The notes under the pieces were generated by a model that had not been told where the DNA came from, ran no database searches, and saw only the letters and a list, made by a program, of their open reading frames with translations. Made by a program: the position numbers and the translations under genes. Shown here in pieces: positions 7,600-15,156 of a stretch of 38,767 bases of DNA. The DNA is taken from contig CACXUV010000013.1 in assembly GCA_902770845.1 (NCBI GenBank), forward strand, positions 1 to 38,767. The letters are read 5' to 3'. Source of the stretch: an uncultured Prevotellaceae bacterium. Lineage in GTDB: Bacteria > Bacteroidota > Bacteroidia > Bacteroidales > Bacteroidaceae. Within the stretch, counting starts at the first letter, position 1, and the number at the start of each line of letters is the position of its first letter.

Positions 7600-10500
7600 T
7601 CACTTCACCACCACCTTACGACCTCCACGGATGTAGATGCCGGCGGGAAGTCCCTCGGTGCTGATGGCTGTGGCCTGACGACGCACCAAGCGGCCATTCA
7701 GGTCGTAGACGTTGCAGGCATCCTTGTCGGCCAGCACAGAGGTGATGCCAGCGGCAATATCGGTGACAACCAGCACACCTTCAGTGGCCAGACGGCTGTC
7801 GTCGAAGGTGATGCCAGCAGGCAGGTCGAGCGTGGGAGTGCCCGTGAAGGTGCCGCTGATCGTCCACAGCTTCAGCTCGTCGCCCACTTGCAGCAAGCGT
7901 TCAGGCAACACGTTGAGTTTCAAGGTGCCATTGAACGTCAGGTTCTTGGCCTCAATCGTGGAGTTTGTCGTGCTGCCCACAATAAATTCGACCGTGGCAC
8001 CAGCAGCAACGGTGGCGTTGAAATTGCACTTGATGGTGCCCGGCGTGGTGCTGTTGGCAGTGGAGCCACAGGGAATGAGCGTGGCACCCGACTGCAGGGA
8101 GATGGCATTGAGCAGGCCCTGTCCCACAACGCTGCCACCATTCTTCACCGTGGTGAGGTAGGCACCGTGGATGGGGGCACTGAACGTGGTGTTGTTGAAC
8201 GACACGGTGCCACCACTCACTGTGAGAGCCCCGTTCATCTTGCCCACGGTCATGGTCATCTTGCCCGTTCCGCGCTTCTCAACAGGAGAATTGATCGTGA
8301 GCGTCGACACCGAGAAGTTGGCATCGCTGCTGCCCACAATCCATGTGCCGGTGCCGTTCAGCGAGCCCGAACCAGCCAGCTTGCCCACGGGGATGTTCTT
8401 GCCCTCGTTGCTCACGCCCACCTCGCTGGCCACGTTCAGTGTGGCCTTAGGCAGGCCCTTCGTATTGCGGATGGCCCACACGGGGTCATAGGCCTTCTTG
8501 TTCTGACGGTTGGTCTTGTAGGCATAGACGGTGCCAGCAAACTCGCTCCAGTCGCCATCGAAATAGCAGCGCACGCCACCAGTATGCACATTGAACGTGC
8601 CCTCACCGGTGAGCTTGCCCGTATAGGTGCCGCGATAAGCAGCATAGAACGTGCCCGACTTCCCCTTCTCCACCACGAAGTTGGTGGTGTTCGTAACGCC
8701 AGGCGTATCCTCCATGTTGGCGCCCCACAGCGTACCGTTCTGGAACTCAACGTTCTTGGGCAGCATATCGACATTGCCTGCCGACCTGTTCGACGTGACC
8801 GTACCGGCCTTGATCACAAGCTTGGCATAGGTATTGGTCTGCGTACCTGTTTCGAGCGAACCGGCACCCGTCTTAATGAGCGTGGCACCGCTGCCCTTGA
8901 TAGACTTGTTGAAGATGACGCTCTTGCCCGACGGCACATCGACGGTGGCTTCGCCCTGCAGGTTCAGGGTCTGGTCGGTGGTAATCACGCCATTGGCTTG
9001 CAGCGTGGCGCCGTCGTTCAGATAGATGGGCGAAGCAGCATTGCCCAGCGAGCCCCAGTCCTGACCGGACGTGTTGGCCAGCATGGCCACCGACAGGGTG
9101 CCTGCGTTGATGGTCGTGGTCCCCGTGTGGTTCCAGTTGCTGATGGTCACCTTGCCCTTTCCGTTCTTGGTAATGGTGCCGCCACCCACGATGCTGTCGC
9201 CCTTGATGGCGTAGGACTTCGTTTCGTTATTGAACGTGACGGAACGGGGGCTCACGGCTCCCTTGATGGTCACGGTGGTCATGGCAGCATTGTCGTCGAA
9301 CACAATGTCGTCGTCGAAAGCCGAATAGACGCTCTCGCCCGTGGCCGAGAGGAAGTTTTCTGAAGAAGCCTGAATCCAGGTGCTGTTGCCAGCCACGCCG
9401 TTCCACGTCACGCTGCCAGCAGCGCGCATCTCTTCCACCTTCAGTTTCAGCTTGCCGTCTTCATAGAGCAGCGAAGTCTTCACGTCGTTCGAGAATCCTT
9501 CCAGGATGAGCTCTGCCATCTTGCCCGTGATCTGGCCAATGGTGCCCAGTTCGTAGACACCTGCGGGCAGACTCACGTCGCCCGTGAACTGCAGCACAGG
9601 AGCCTTGTACTTGGGCCCATACTCCCAGCTCTTGGTCTCGATCGTAATCTTATCGGCATTCAGCTGGTCGATACTGGTGCCCTGAATATCGAACACCACG
9701 CGCGAGCCGAAGCCCATTTGCAGCGTGGTGGTGGTGATGCTGCCCACATGGTTCTTGCCACCAGGATAAATCGCTGAGTTATAGTCGGCTTTCAGGCCGG
9801 CCATGAACTTGCCTCCGTCGCTCACGAGCGAGGTGTGCCGGTTCAGCCACACGGGGCTGCTCTCCATGGTGCCGTCGAACTGCAGCGTGCCGTTCCACAC
9901 ATCGGTGTTGCCCGTGTGCTTCTCCACCACGTTGGGCAACACCAGCACGCCCTCGCCCTGCTTCACCAGGCGCATGGTGCCGCCAAAGGCACCGCCGGTG
10001 AGCGTGGTGGTGTAGGTCACGACGTTCTGCTTGGGCAGCTTGGGTGTGCTTCCCGTGGCCTGCTGCGAGCCCGTGCCCTGCACCCAGGCCGGAGCATTGA
10101 CGAAGAGTGCCCAGGGCGAAGCGCCCTCGGTCACGGCAATGGTCTTGTCCTCATAGCCCGACACCAGCAGTTGCTCGTCGGGGTTGGTAGAGCTGATGGT
10201 GCCCTGCACCTCGGTGCGGCCTTCGAGCGTCACTGCGGGAGGTTCCTTGGTGATGCCCTCGAGCTCGCCCAGGAAGAAACTGGCATGAGGGGGCTGGTTG
10301 TAGCCCACCGACTGCCAGGTCATGGCGTTGCGATACTCATGGTCGGCCCACAGGGTGGTGATGCCCCAGGGCGAAGGATAGTTCGTTATATAGATGCGAA
10401 TGGACGAGTTGCCCTGTCGAATAACCAGTTCCTCACGCCAGTCGCCCAGGATGTCGCCCAGGAAGCTGGGGTTGTTCTTCGACGAGTTGTTCAGATTGCC

Positions 10501-12183
10501 ATCGCCGCCCCAGCAACGGCTGTTGGTGAAGGCGCGGTTTGTGCCCACCTCGTTCTGTCCCGGATATTTATAAACGTAAGGAGAACGCTCATTAGCGCCC
10601 GGCGAGTCCATGAACTCTTCGAGCAAGTCGCCATCCCAGTAGATGCGCATGTTCCAGTAGTCGTCACTGTTCATCTGAGTTGCACCCTCTATCACCTTGT
10701 CGGCACAAAGACTGATAAGTCCGCCTGCAGCCGAACGAGCCACAGCGCCAGGATAGGTGTTCTGGAAATTGCCAGCCATGCAGCGGCCGTTGTCGCCGCC
10801 CGAACCATTCACATAGCGCAGTTCTGAAGTGGTGGCATTGGTATAGGCCACACCAGGCACATCGCGATTTTCCAAGCACACAAACTGTTCCAGGCCCCAG
10901 CGATAGGGGTCCAGGTCGCCACAGTGCTGGGCGTCGCCATGACCATAGCCCGTGGTGGAAAGGCCGTAGCCCGTATCATCGATCATCATCGAGCCAAACA
11001 CGATCTCGTCGCGTCCGTCCATGTCGACGTCGGCAATGGCAAAATTGTGGAAGCCGTTGCCAAACCAAGGCGACGAGCCATCATAGCAGTTCCAGCGCCA
11101 GCGCTGCGTGAGCTTGTGGGTGGCGGGATCGACGTCGAGGGCGCAGAACTTGTGGCGAGTGTAGCAGCCACGGCCCAGGAAGATCGAGGGATGGCGCCCG
11201 TCGAGATAGGGTGCGCCGAAATAATGCTTCTGCATGCGGTGGCCCAGGTCGCCCCACACGCCGGAACTGCCATAGCTCTCGTTGGCCTCGAACTGCGGCA
11301 GGGGGTAGTCCTGCGGTGTCCAGTTCTCATTGCCGTCCCATCCGTAAGGCTCGCCCGTCTCGCCATTCAGGTAGAGCAGGTATTCCTTGCCCACGCCCAT
11401 GTACTCAGGACGCTCGCTGCCAAAGCCGGCAGTCATGTTGCCCACGTTGATGGTCTTGCCCGTGGCCGTGTGGATGATCATGTTGTCGGCACCGCGCATC
11501 ACAGCCTCGGCTTTGCCGTCCATGTCCCAGTCGTACAGAATCAGGTCGAACTGCTCGTCGGGACCAGACATGAGGTTGGGCCCCATGTCGATCCACCACA
11601 GGCGAGTGCCGTCCATCTTGTAGCACTCATGCAGGTTGAAGTTCACGCGGTTGCTGGCAGCACGCAGGTTGCCCGAGTCGTTGCGTCGCTTCACCACAAA
11701 CTCCATCTGGCCGTCGCCATCGACGTCGGCCACCGAGCAGTCGTTGAGCGAGTAGCCGGTGTTCACCGCGCCGTCGCGCCCCACGACAGGCTGCACCGGT
11801 ATTTCCCAGTACTGGTGCTCCCATGGCTTCACGTCGCCAGAGGCCAAATCCTGACGCTCCACGCCCTTCACCACAGGCACCACCTTATAGATGCTTGCAG
11901 AAGAACCGGCGCCGTCTTCATAATTCGACACCGTGAGGTTCGAGGCAATCTTGGTGCCATTGCGATAAAGATTGTACTTGGTGTCAAAATACTCTGTGGG
12001 CAGGATGCGCCACTGCACAAAGTTGCCGCTGCCAGAGGGGACATAGTTCTTGTCCACCCCGGTCATGTCGCCCTTTGGAGTGGCCACCAGGCCACGGTTC
12101 AGCTTGTCGATGACACGCTGCGCCTGCACGCCAGCAGCCGTCAGCAGTCCCAATGCGACCATTAACAAGGTTTTCTTCATCAT
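7600..12183 (-). CDS. Rhamnogalacturonan lyase (PL11) fused to an autotransporter-like beta-solenoid, T9SS tail
   Basis: A 1527-aa exported protein. Residues 1-21 are a signal peptide. Residues about 22-640 are a PL11 rhamnogalacturonan lyase: opening 'RVIDKLNRGLVATP', an N-terminal beta module, then propeller blades with Ca-binding motifs DVDGDGQ (near 154), DWDMDGKAEAV (near 221), DVDMDGRDEIVFG (near 384) and the family-typical TGYGHGDA, GDILGDWREELV (near 581) and GYNQPPH. PL11 cuts the rhamnose-galacturonate backbone of pectin RG-I by beta-elimination. Residues about 690-1470 are Gly/Thr/Asn-rich repeats with passenger-type strand motifs (ITKNGKGKVTISN...TTINAGTL near 1001; LIKTGAGSLETG near 1096). 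The end (VYDLNGRLVRR...GLPAGIYIRGGRKVVVK) is T9SS-like. PL11 enzymes are usually about 600-750 aa, so the solenoid doubles the length. The first Met pair fits the signal peptide; MM or the second M are equally possible starts. Confidence 0.9.
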   Translation of the reverse strand: MMKKTLLMVALGLLTAAGVQAQRVIDKLNRGLVATPKGDMTGVDKNYVPSGSGNFVQWRILPTEYFDTKYNLYRNGTKIASNLTVSNYEDGAGSSASIYKVVPVVKGVERQDLASGDVKPWEHQYWEIPVQPVVGRDGAVNTGYSLNDCSVADVDGDGQMEFVVKRRNDSGNLRAASNRVNFNLHECYKMDGTRLWWIDMGPNLMSGPDEQFDLILYDWDMDGKAEAVMRGADNMIIHTATGKTINVGNMTAGFGSERPEYMGVGKEYLLYLNGETGEPYGWDGNENWTPQDYPLPQFEANESYGSSGVWGDLGHRMQKHYFGAPYLDGRHPSIFLGRGCYTRHKFCALDVDPATHKLTQRWRWNCYDGSSPWFGNGFHNFAIADVDMDGRDEIVFGSMMIDDTGYGLSTTGYGHGDAQHCGDLDPYRWGLEQFVCLENRDVPGVAYTNATTSELRYVNGSGGDNGRCMAGNFQNTYPGAVARSAAGGLISLCADKVIEGATQMNSDDYWNMRIYWDGDLLEEFMDSPGANERSPYVYKYPGQNEVGTNRAFTNSRCWGGDGNLNNSSKNNPSFLGDILGDWREELVIRQGNSSIRIYITNYPSPWGITTLWADHEYRNAMTWQSVGYNQPPHASFFLGELEGITKEPPAVTLEGRTEVQGTISSTNPDEQLLVSGYEDKTIAVTEGASPWALFVNAPAWVQGTGSQQATGSTPKLPKQNVVTYTTTLTGGAFGGTMRLVKQGEGVLVLPNVVEKHTGNTDVWNGTLQFDGTMESSPVWLNRHTSLVSDGGKFMAGLKADYNSAIYPGGKNHVGSITTTTLQMGFGSRVVFDIQGTSIDQLNADKITIETKSWEYGPKYKAPVLQFTGDVSLPAGVYELGTIGQITGKMAELILEGFSNDVKTSLLYEDGKLKLKVEEMRAAGSVTWNGVAGNSTWIQASSENFLSATGESVYSAFDDDIVFDDNAAMTTVTIKGAVSPRSVTFNNETKSYAIKGDSIVGGGTITKNGKGKVTISNWNHTGTTTINAGTLSVAMLANTSGQDWGSLGNAASPIYLNDGATLQANGVITTDQTLNLQGEATVDVPSGKSVIFNKSIKGSGATLIKTGAGSLETGTQTNTYAKLVIKAGTVTSNRSAGNVDMLPKNVEFQNGTLWGANMEDTPGVTNTTNFVVEKGKSGTFYAAYRGTYTGKLTGEGTFNVHTGGVRCYFDGDWSEFAGTVYAYKTNRQNKKAYDPVWAIRNTKGLPKATLNVASEVGVSNEGKNIPVGKLAGSGSLNGTGTWIVGSSDANFSVSTLTINSPVEKRGTGKMTMTVGKMNGALTVSGGTVSFNNTTFSAPIHGAYLTTVKNGGSVVGQGLLNAISLQSGATLIPCGSTANSTTPGTIKCNFNATVAAGATVEFIVGSTTNSTIEAKNLTFNGTLKLNVLPERLLQVGDELKLWTISGTFTGTPTLDLPAGITFDDSRLATEGVLVVTDIAAGITSVLADKDACNVYDLNGRLVRRQATAISTEGLPAGIYIRGGRKVVVK

Positions 12184-12218
12184 GTTGCTAATCAGTTTTG
12201 TAATTTATAGTTTTGGGG

Positions 12219-12227
12219 GCAAAGGTA
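12219..12227 (-). promoter_or_regulatory. -7 box of the PL11-solenoid gene
   Basis: TACCTTTGC on the minus strand, about 35 nt before the start codon, matches TAnnTTTGC. No good TTG is present at the -33 position, so the promoter may need an activator. Confidence 0.55.
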
Positions 12228-12323
12228 CGAAAAAAAGTAATTCCCGCCACCATATTTTAATAAAAAACACTATAAAATTTGATAAGATTACGGCAAACGT
12301 GCGGAGAAAAGGAAAATAATGTT

Positions 12324-12332
12324 TATCTTTGC
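12324..12332 (+). promoter_or_regulatory. -7 box of the second PL11 gene
   Basis: TATCTTTGC on the plus strand lies 48 nt before ATG 12380 and matches the consensus exactly. A -33 TTG is not obvious. Together with the box at 12219-12227 it makes the 196-bp gap between the two lyase genes a divergent promoter region. Confidence 0.6.
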
Positions 12333-12379
12333 AGGCATCATTGCAAACCCAAAATTAATTTCACAACACTACTAAGACA

Positions 12380-14755
12380 ATGAAGAAATTTCTCTACACA
12401 CTGTCATTGCTGCTGGGTGGGGCTGTGCTCACAGCAAGCGCCCAGGTGACGCCCACAAGCCAGATGGAACGGCTGGACCGTGGCGTGGTGGCCATTCCCA
12501 CCTTCGGCACAGGCACCAGCATGGTGAGCTGGCGACTGCTGGGCACCGACGACAAGGACCACACCACCTTCGACCTGCTGCGCAACGGCGAAGTGATTGC
12601 CAGCGACCTGAAAGTGACCAACTACAAGGACACCAAAGGCACTGCCAGCGACAAATACCAAGTGGTGGTGAAGGTGAACGGACAACCCACTGAGACAACC
12701 GCAGAGGTGGCTCCCTGGCCAGCCAAGTTTCTGAGCCTGAAGCTGGAGCGTCCCGAAGGTGGCGTGCATGCCAGATACCGCTACTACGACAGCAGTTCGA
12801 AGAGCTACGGCGCGTGGCAGAGCAACGTGCCCTACAGCTACTACCCCAACGACATGTCGGTGGGCGACGTGGACGGCGACGGCCAATATGAGCTGTTCCT
12901 GAAATGGGAGTCGACCCACGCACAGGACAACAGCTACCAGTGCGGCTACACGGGCAACACCTTCATTGACTGCTACAAGCTGGACGGCACCCGTCTGTGG
13001 CGGCTCGACCTGGGCAAGAACATTCGCGACGGAGCACACTACACCCAGTTCATGGTGTACGACTTCGACGGCGACGGCAAAGCCGAAATGATTTGCAAGA
13101 CGGCCACGGGCTCGAAAGACGGACTGGGCAACTACGTGAACCAGGCTGCCACCGATGCCACCATCAAGGGCCACGACAACACCAAGGACTATCGCAACGA
13201 GACGGGCCACATTCTGCAAGGTCCCGAATACCTCACCGTGTTCGAGGGTCTGACAGGCCGCGCCGTGCACACCACCTGGTATCTGCCTGGCCGTGCCGGA
13301 ACGGGCAAAACGCTGCCTTCGGGAGGCGGTGCCACCGAGGGCGGATCGGAACTGGGCAAGGTGAGTGCCTTCCCCTCAGGCTTCTGGGGCGACAACTATG
13401 GCGGACGCTCAGAGCGTTTCTTGGCCGCCGTTGCCTACGTGAACGGAGCCGACAAGCCCGCTTGCGGCATCTTCACAAGAGGCTACTACACGCAGGCTTA
13501 CGTCTGGGCAGTGAGCTTCGACGGCCAGCGTCTGCACACCGAATGGCTGCACGCCTCGCCCAACGCTACCCAGTCGCTGGTGTTCACCCGCCACTTTGAA
13601 GAGGGACAGGCCGGCGTGAAGATTACCGTAGACGGCGATGTGCTGCTGCGCACCGGTCTGAAGACGGCACCCAAGAACACCGGTGGCGTTGCCTCCACCG
13701 ACAGAACCGAAAGCGGACTGGTGGGCAGCAACACGCTCTATAGCAACGGCAACCACAACCTGTCGATTGCCGACGTGGACGGCGACGGCTGCGACGAGAT
13801 TCTGTGGGGTGCCGGTGCGCTGAACAACGACGGAACCCTGCTCTACGCCACGGGCTACGGCCACGGCGACGCCATTCACGTGGGCAAGATGATTCCCGAC
13901 TCTACCGACCTCTACGTGTTCGACGTGCATGAGGAAAGACTGACGGCCAAACATGGCTCATGGGATTTGCACAACGCCCGCACGGGACGTGTGATCTGGC
14001 ATGGCGACCTGGCCGGCAAAGACAACGGACGCGGCATGGCGGCAGCTCTTTCCACCAGCCATCGCGGCTACCAGTTCTGGTCGAGTGACAACCGCTATCC
14101 CCGTTCGGCTACGACGGGCAAGGAGGTCATTCAGAAATCGTGCTCAGTGAACTACCGCATCTACTGGGACGGCAGCTACCAGGACCAGCTGTTCGACGGC
14201 AGCTATTCCTACAACAGTGGCAGCGCAACGGGAGCTTGGGACCAGACGGCCGTGGCCAACCCCAAGATTGACAAATGGAACGGCAGCAGTTTCTCTACCG
14301 TCATCAGTTTCAACTCTGCCACCTATCACAATGCGCAGACCTGCAACTACACCAAGGCAACGCCCTGCCTGCAGGCCGACATCCTGGGCGACTGGCGCGA
14401 AGAGCTGGTGATGTGGAACAAGAAAGACTCTTCTGAGATTATGATCTTCTCTACCTGGACGCCCACTGAATATGCCGTGCCCACCCTGATGCACGACCAC
14501 GTGTACCGCATGGGCGTTGCCTGGCAGAACACGGCCTATAACCAGCCACCCCACCTGGGCTACTACCTGCCCGACTACATCGAAGGCAAGCTGCAGCCCA
14601 CGGGCATCAGTCCCATTCAACAGGCAAGCGGTGTGGCCATCAGACAGTACTACGACCTGCAAGGTCACCGCATCGACACGCCGCGCAAGGGTGTGAACAT
14701 CGTGAGAACCACCAACGAGAGTGGCAAGGTGGTGACCCGAAAGGTGATTTTCTGA
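12380..14755 (+). CDS. Rhamnogalacturonan lyase, PL11, exported
   Basis: A 791-aa protein with signal peptide MKKFLYTLSLLLGGAVLTASAQ. The mature part opens with the PL11 start (MERLDRGVVAIPTFGTGTSMVSWRLL) and carries the propeller motifs DVDGDGQYELFLKW (near 160), DFDGDGKAEMICKTATG (near 228), ADVDGDGCDEILWGAG (near 466), TGYGHGDAIHVG (near 492), DILGDWREELVMW (near 670) and AYNQPPHLGYYLPDY. Asp-rich turns of this kind bind Ca2+ in the family. The C-terminal 50 residues (YYDLQGHRIDTPRKGVNIVR...TRKVIF) look like a T9SS-type tail. The reaction is beta-elimination of the RG-I backbone. It is transcribed divergently from the PL11-solenoid gene, so the two lyases may be co-regulated. They differ strongly in sequence outside the motifs, so they are not a recent duplication. 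Endo- or exo-mode cannot be told from sequence. Confidence 0.93.
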   Translation: MKKFLYTLSLLLGGAVLTASAQVTPTSQMERLDRGVVAIPTFGTGTSMVSWRLLGTDDKDHTTFDLLRNGEVIASDLKVTNYKDTKGTASDKYQVVVKVNGQPTETTAEVAPWPAKFLSLKLERPEGGVHARYRYYDSSSKSYGAWQSNVPYSYYPNDMSVGDVDGDGQYELFLKWESTHAQDNSYQCGYTGNTFIDCYKLDGTRLWRLDLGKNIRDGAHYTQFMVYDFDGDGKAEMICKTATGSKDGLGNYVNQAATDATIKGHDNTKDYRNETGHILQGPEYLTVFEGLTGRAVHTTWYLPGRAGTGKTLPSGGGATEGGSELGKVSAFPSGFWGDNYGGRSERFLAAVAYVNGADKPACGIFTRGYYTQAYVWAVSFDGQRLHTEWLHASPNATQSLVFTRHFEEGQAGVKITVDGDVLLRTGLKTAPKNTGGVASTDRTESGLVGSNTLYSNGNHNLSIADVDGDGCDEILWGAGALNNDGTLLYATGYGHGDAIHVGKMIPDSTDLYVFDVHEERLTAKHGSWDLHNARTGRVIWHGDLAGKDNGRGMAAALSTSHRGYQFWSSDNRYPRSATTGKEVIQKSCSVNYRIYWDGSYQDQLFDGSYSYNSGSATGAWDQTAVANPKIDKWNGSSFSTVISFNSATYHNAQTCNYTKATPCLQADILGDWREELVMWNKKDSSEIMIFSTWTPTEYAVPTLMHDHVYRMGVAWQNTAYNQPPHLGYYLPDYIEGKLQPTGISPIQQASGVAIRQYYDLQGHRIDTPRKGVNIVRTTNESGKVVTRKVIF

Positions 14756-14778
14756 CGCACTTTTTCCTTTTTTTCCTC

Positions 14779-14823
14779 ATGCAACGGGGGCCCCATTACC
14801 TTGCAATGGGGCCCCCGTTGCAT
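14779..14823 (+). terminator. Strong hairpin after the PL11 gene, formed by the first two array units
   Basis: Two arms of 19 nt (14779-14797 and 14805-14823) are perfectly complementary, with a 7-nt loop. Each arm holds a G5C4-type core. It begins 24 nt past the stop codon. No T-run follows, although a T-rich tract precedes it (14760-14776), so it may act as a 3' stabiliser or as a terminator in the reverse direction. Confidence 0.6.
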
Positions 14824-15042
14824 CATAACGGAGCCCTTATTGCATTGCAACGGGGGCCCCGTTGCAACCTAACGGAGGCCCCGTTGCAACCTAACAGGAA
14901 CCTCGTTGCAGCCTAACGGGAACCCCGTTGCAGCCTAATGGAGACCCCGTTGCAGCCTAATGGAGACCCCGTTGCAACCTAATGGAGACCCCGTTGCAGC
15001 CTAACGGGAACCTCGTTGCAGCCTAACGGGAACCTCGTTGCA
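14779..15042. repeat. Twelve tandem 22-bp GC-rich units
   Basis: The 264 bp divide without a single insertion or deletion into twelve 22-bp units starting at 14779, 14801, 14823, 14845, 14867, 14889, 14911, 14933, 14955, 14977, 14999 and 15021. The core is TAACGGGAACCCCGTTGC with changes such as AACGGGGG or AATGGAGA. The unit at 14845 holds a 21-nt palindrome (14846-14866). Units 14933 and 14955 are identical, as are 14999 and 15021. Palindromy is best at the PL11 end and weakens toward the ABC gene. There are no spacers, so it is not CRISPR. It occupies most of the 401-bp gap between the PL11 and ABC transporter genes, and stands out as GC-rich within AT-rich intergenic DNA. Confidence 0.95.
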
Positions 15043-15063
15043 TATAATTGACAACAAAAAAAT

Positions 15064-15105
15064 ATCGCATTTCTTGCGATTTTAGAACAATTTATTGTAC
15101 CTTTG
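15064..15105 (+). promoter_or_regulatory. Promoter of the ABC importer gene with overlapping dyad
   Basis: TTG (15074-15076), a 21-nt spacer, then TACCTTTG (15098-15105) match the Bacteroidetes promoter, 51 nt before ATG 15157. The perfect dyad ATCGCA-N5-TGCGAT (15064-15080) covers the -33 element and could be a repressor site; no regulator gene is adjacent. Confidence 0.65.
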
Positions 15106-15156
15106 TAACTCTTTTTCAAACAAACAAGTAGATGAACAAAAAAAAGCACAAACAAA

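Noticed and set aside
7510-9363. Long plus-strand open frame (617 codons) opposite the PL11-solenoid gene
   Set aside because: It is the antisense shadow of a GC-rich gene; its translation is His/Arg/Gly-rich with no recognisable domain, while the minus frame shows signal peptide, PL11 motifs and T9SS tail.
10924-12165. Plus-strand open frame (413 codons) opposite the PL11 domain
   Set aside because: Antisense of the catalytic part of the lyase; composition typical of a mirrored coding frame.
14779-15042. CRISPR array
   Set aside because: Units are directly adjacent with no unique spacers, and no cas genes are present.
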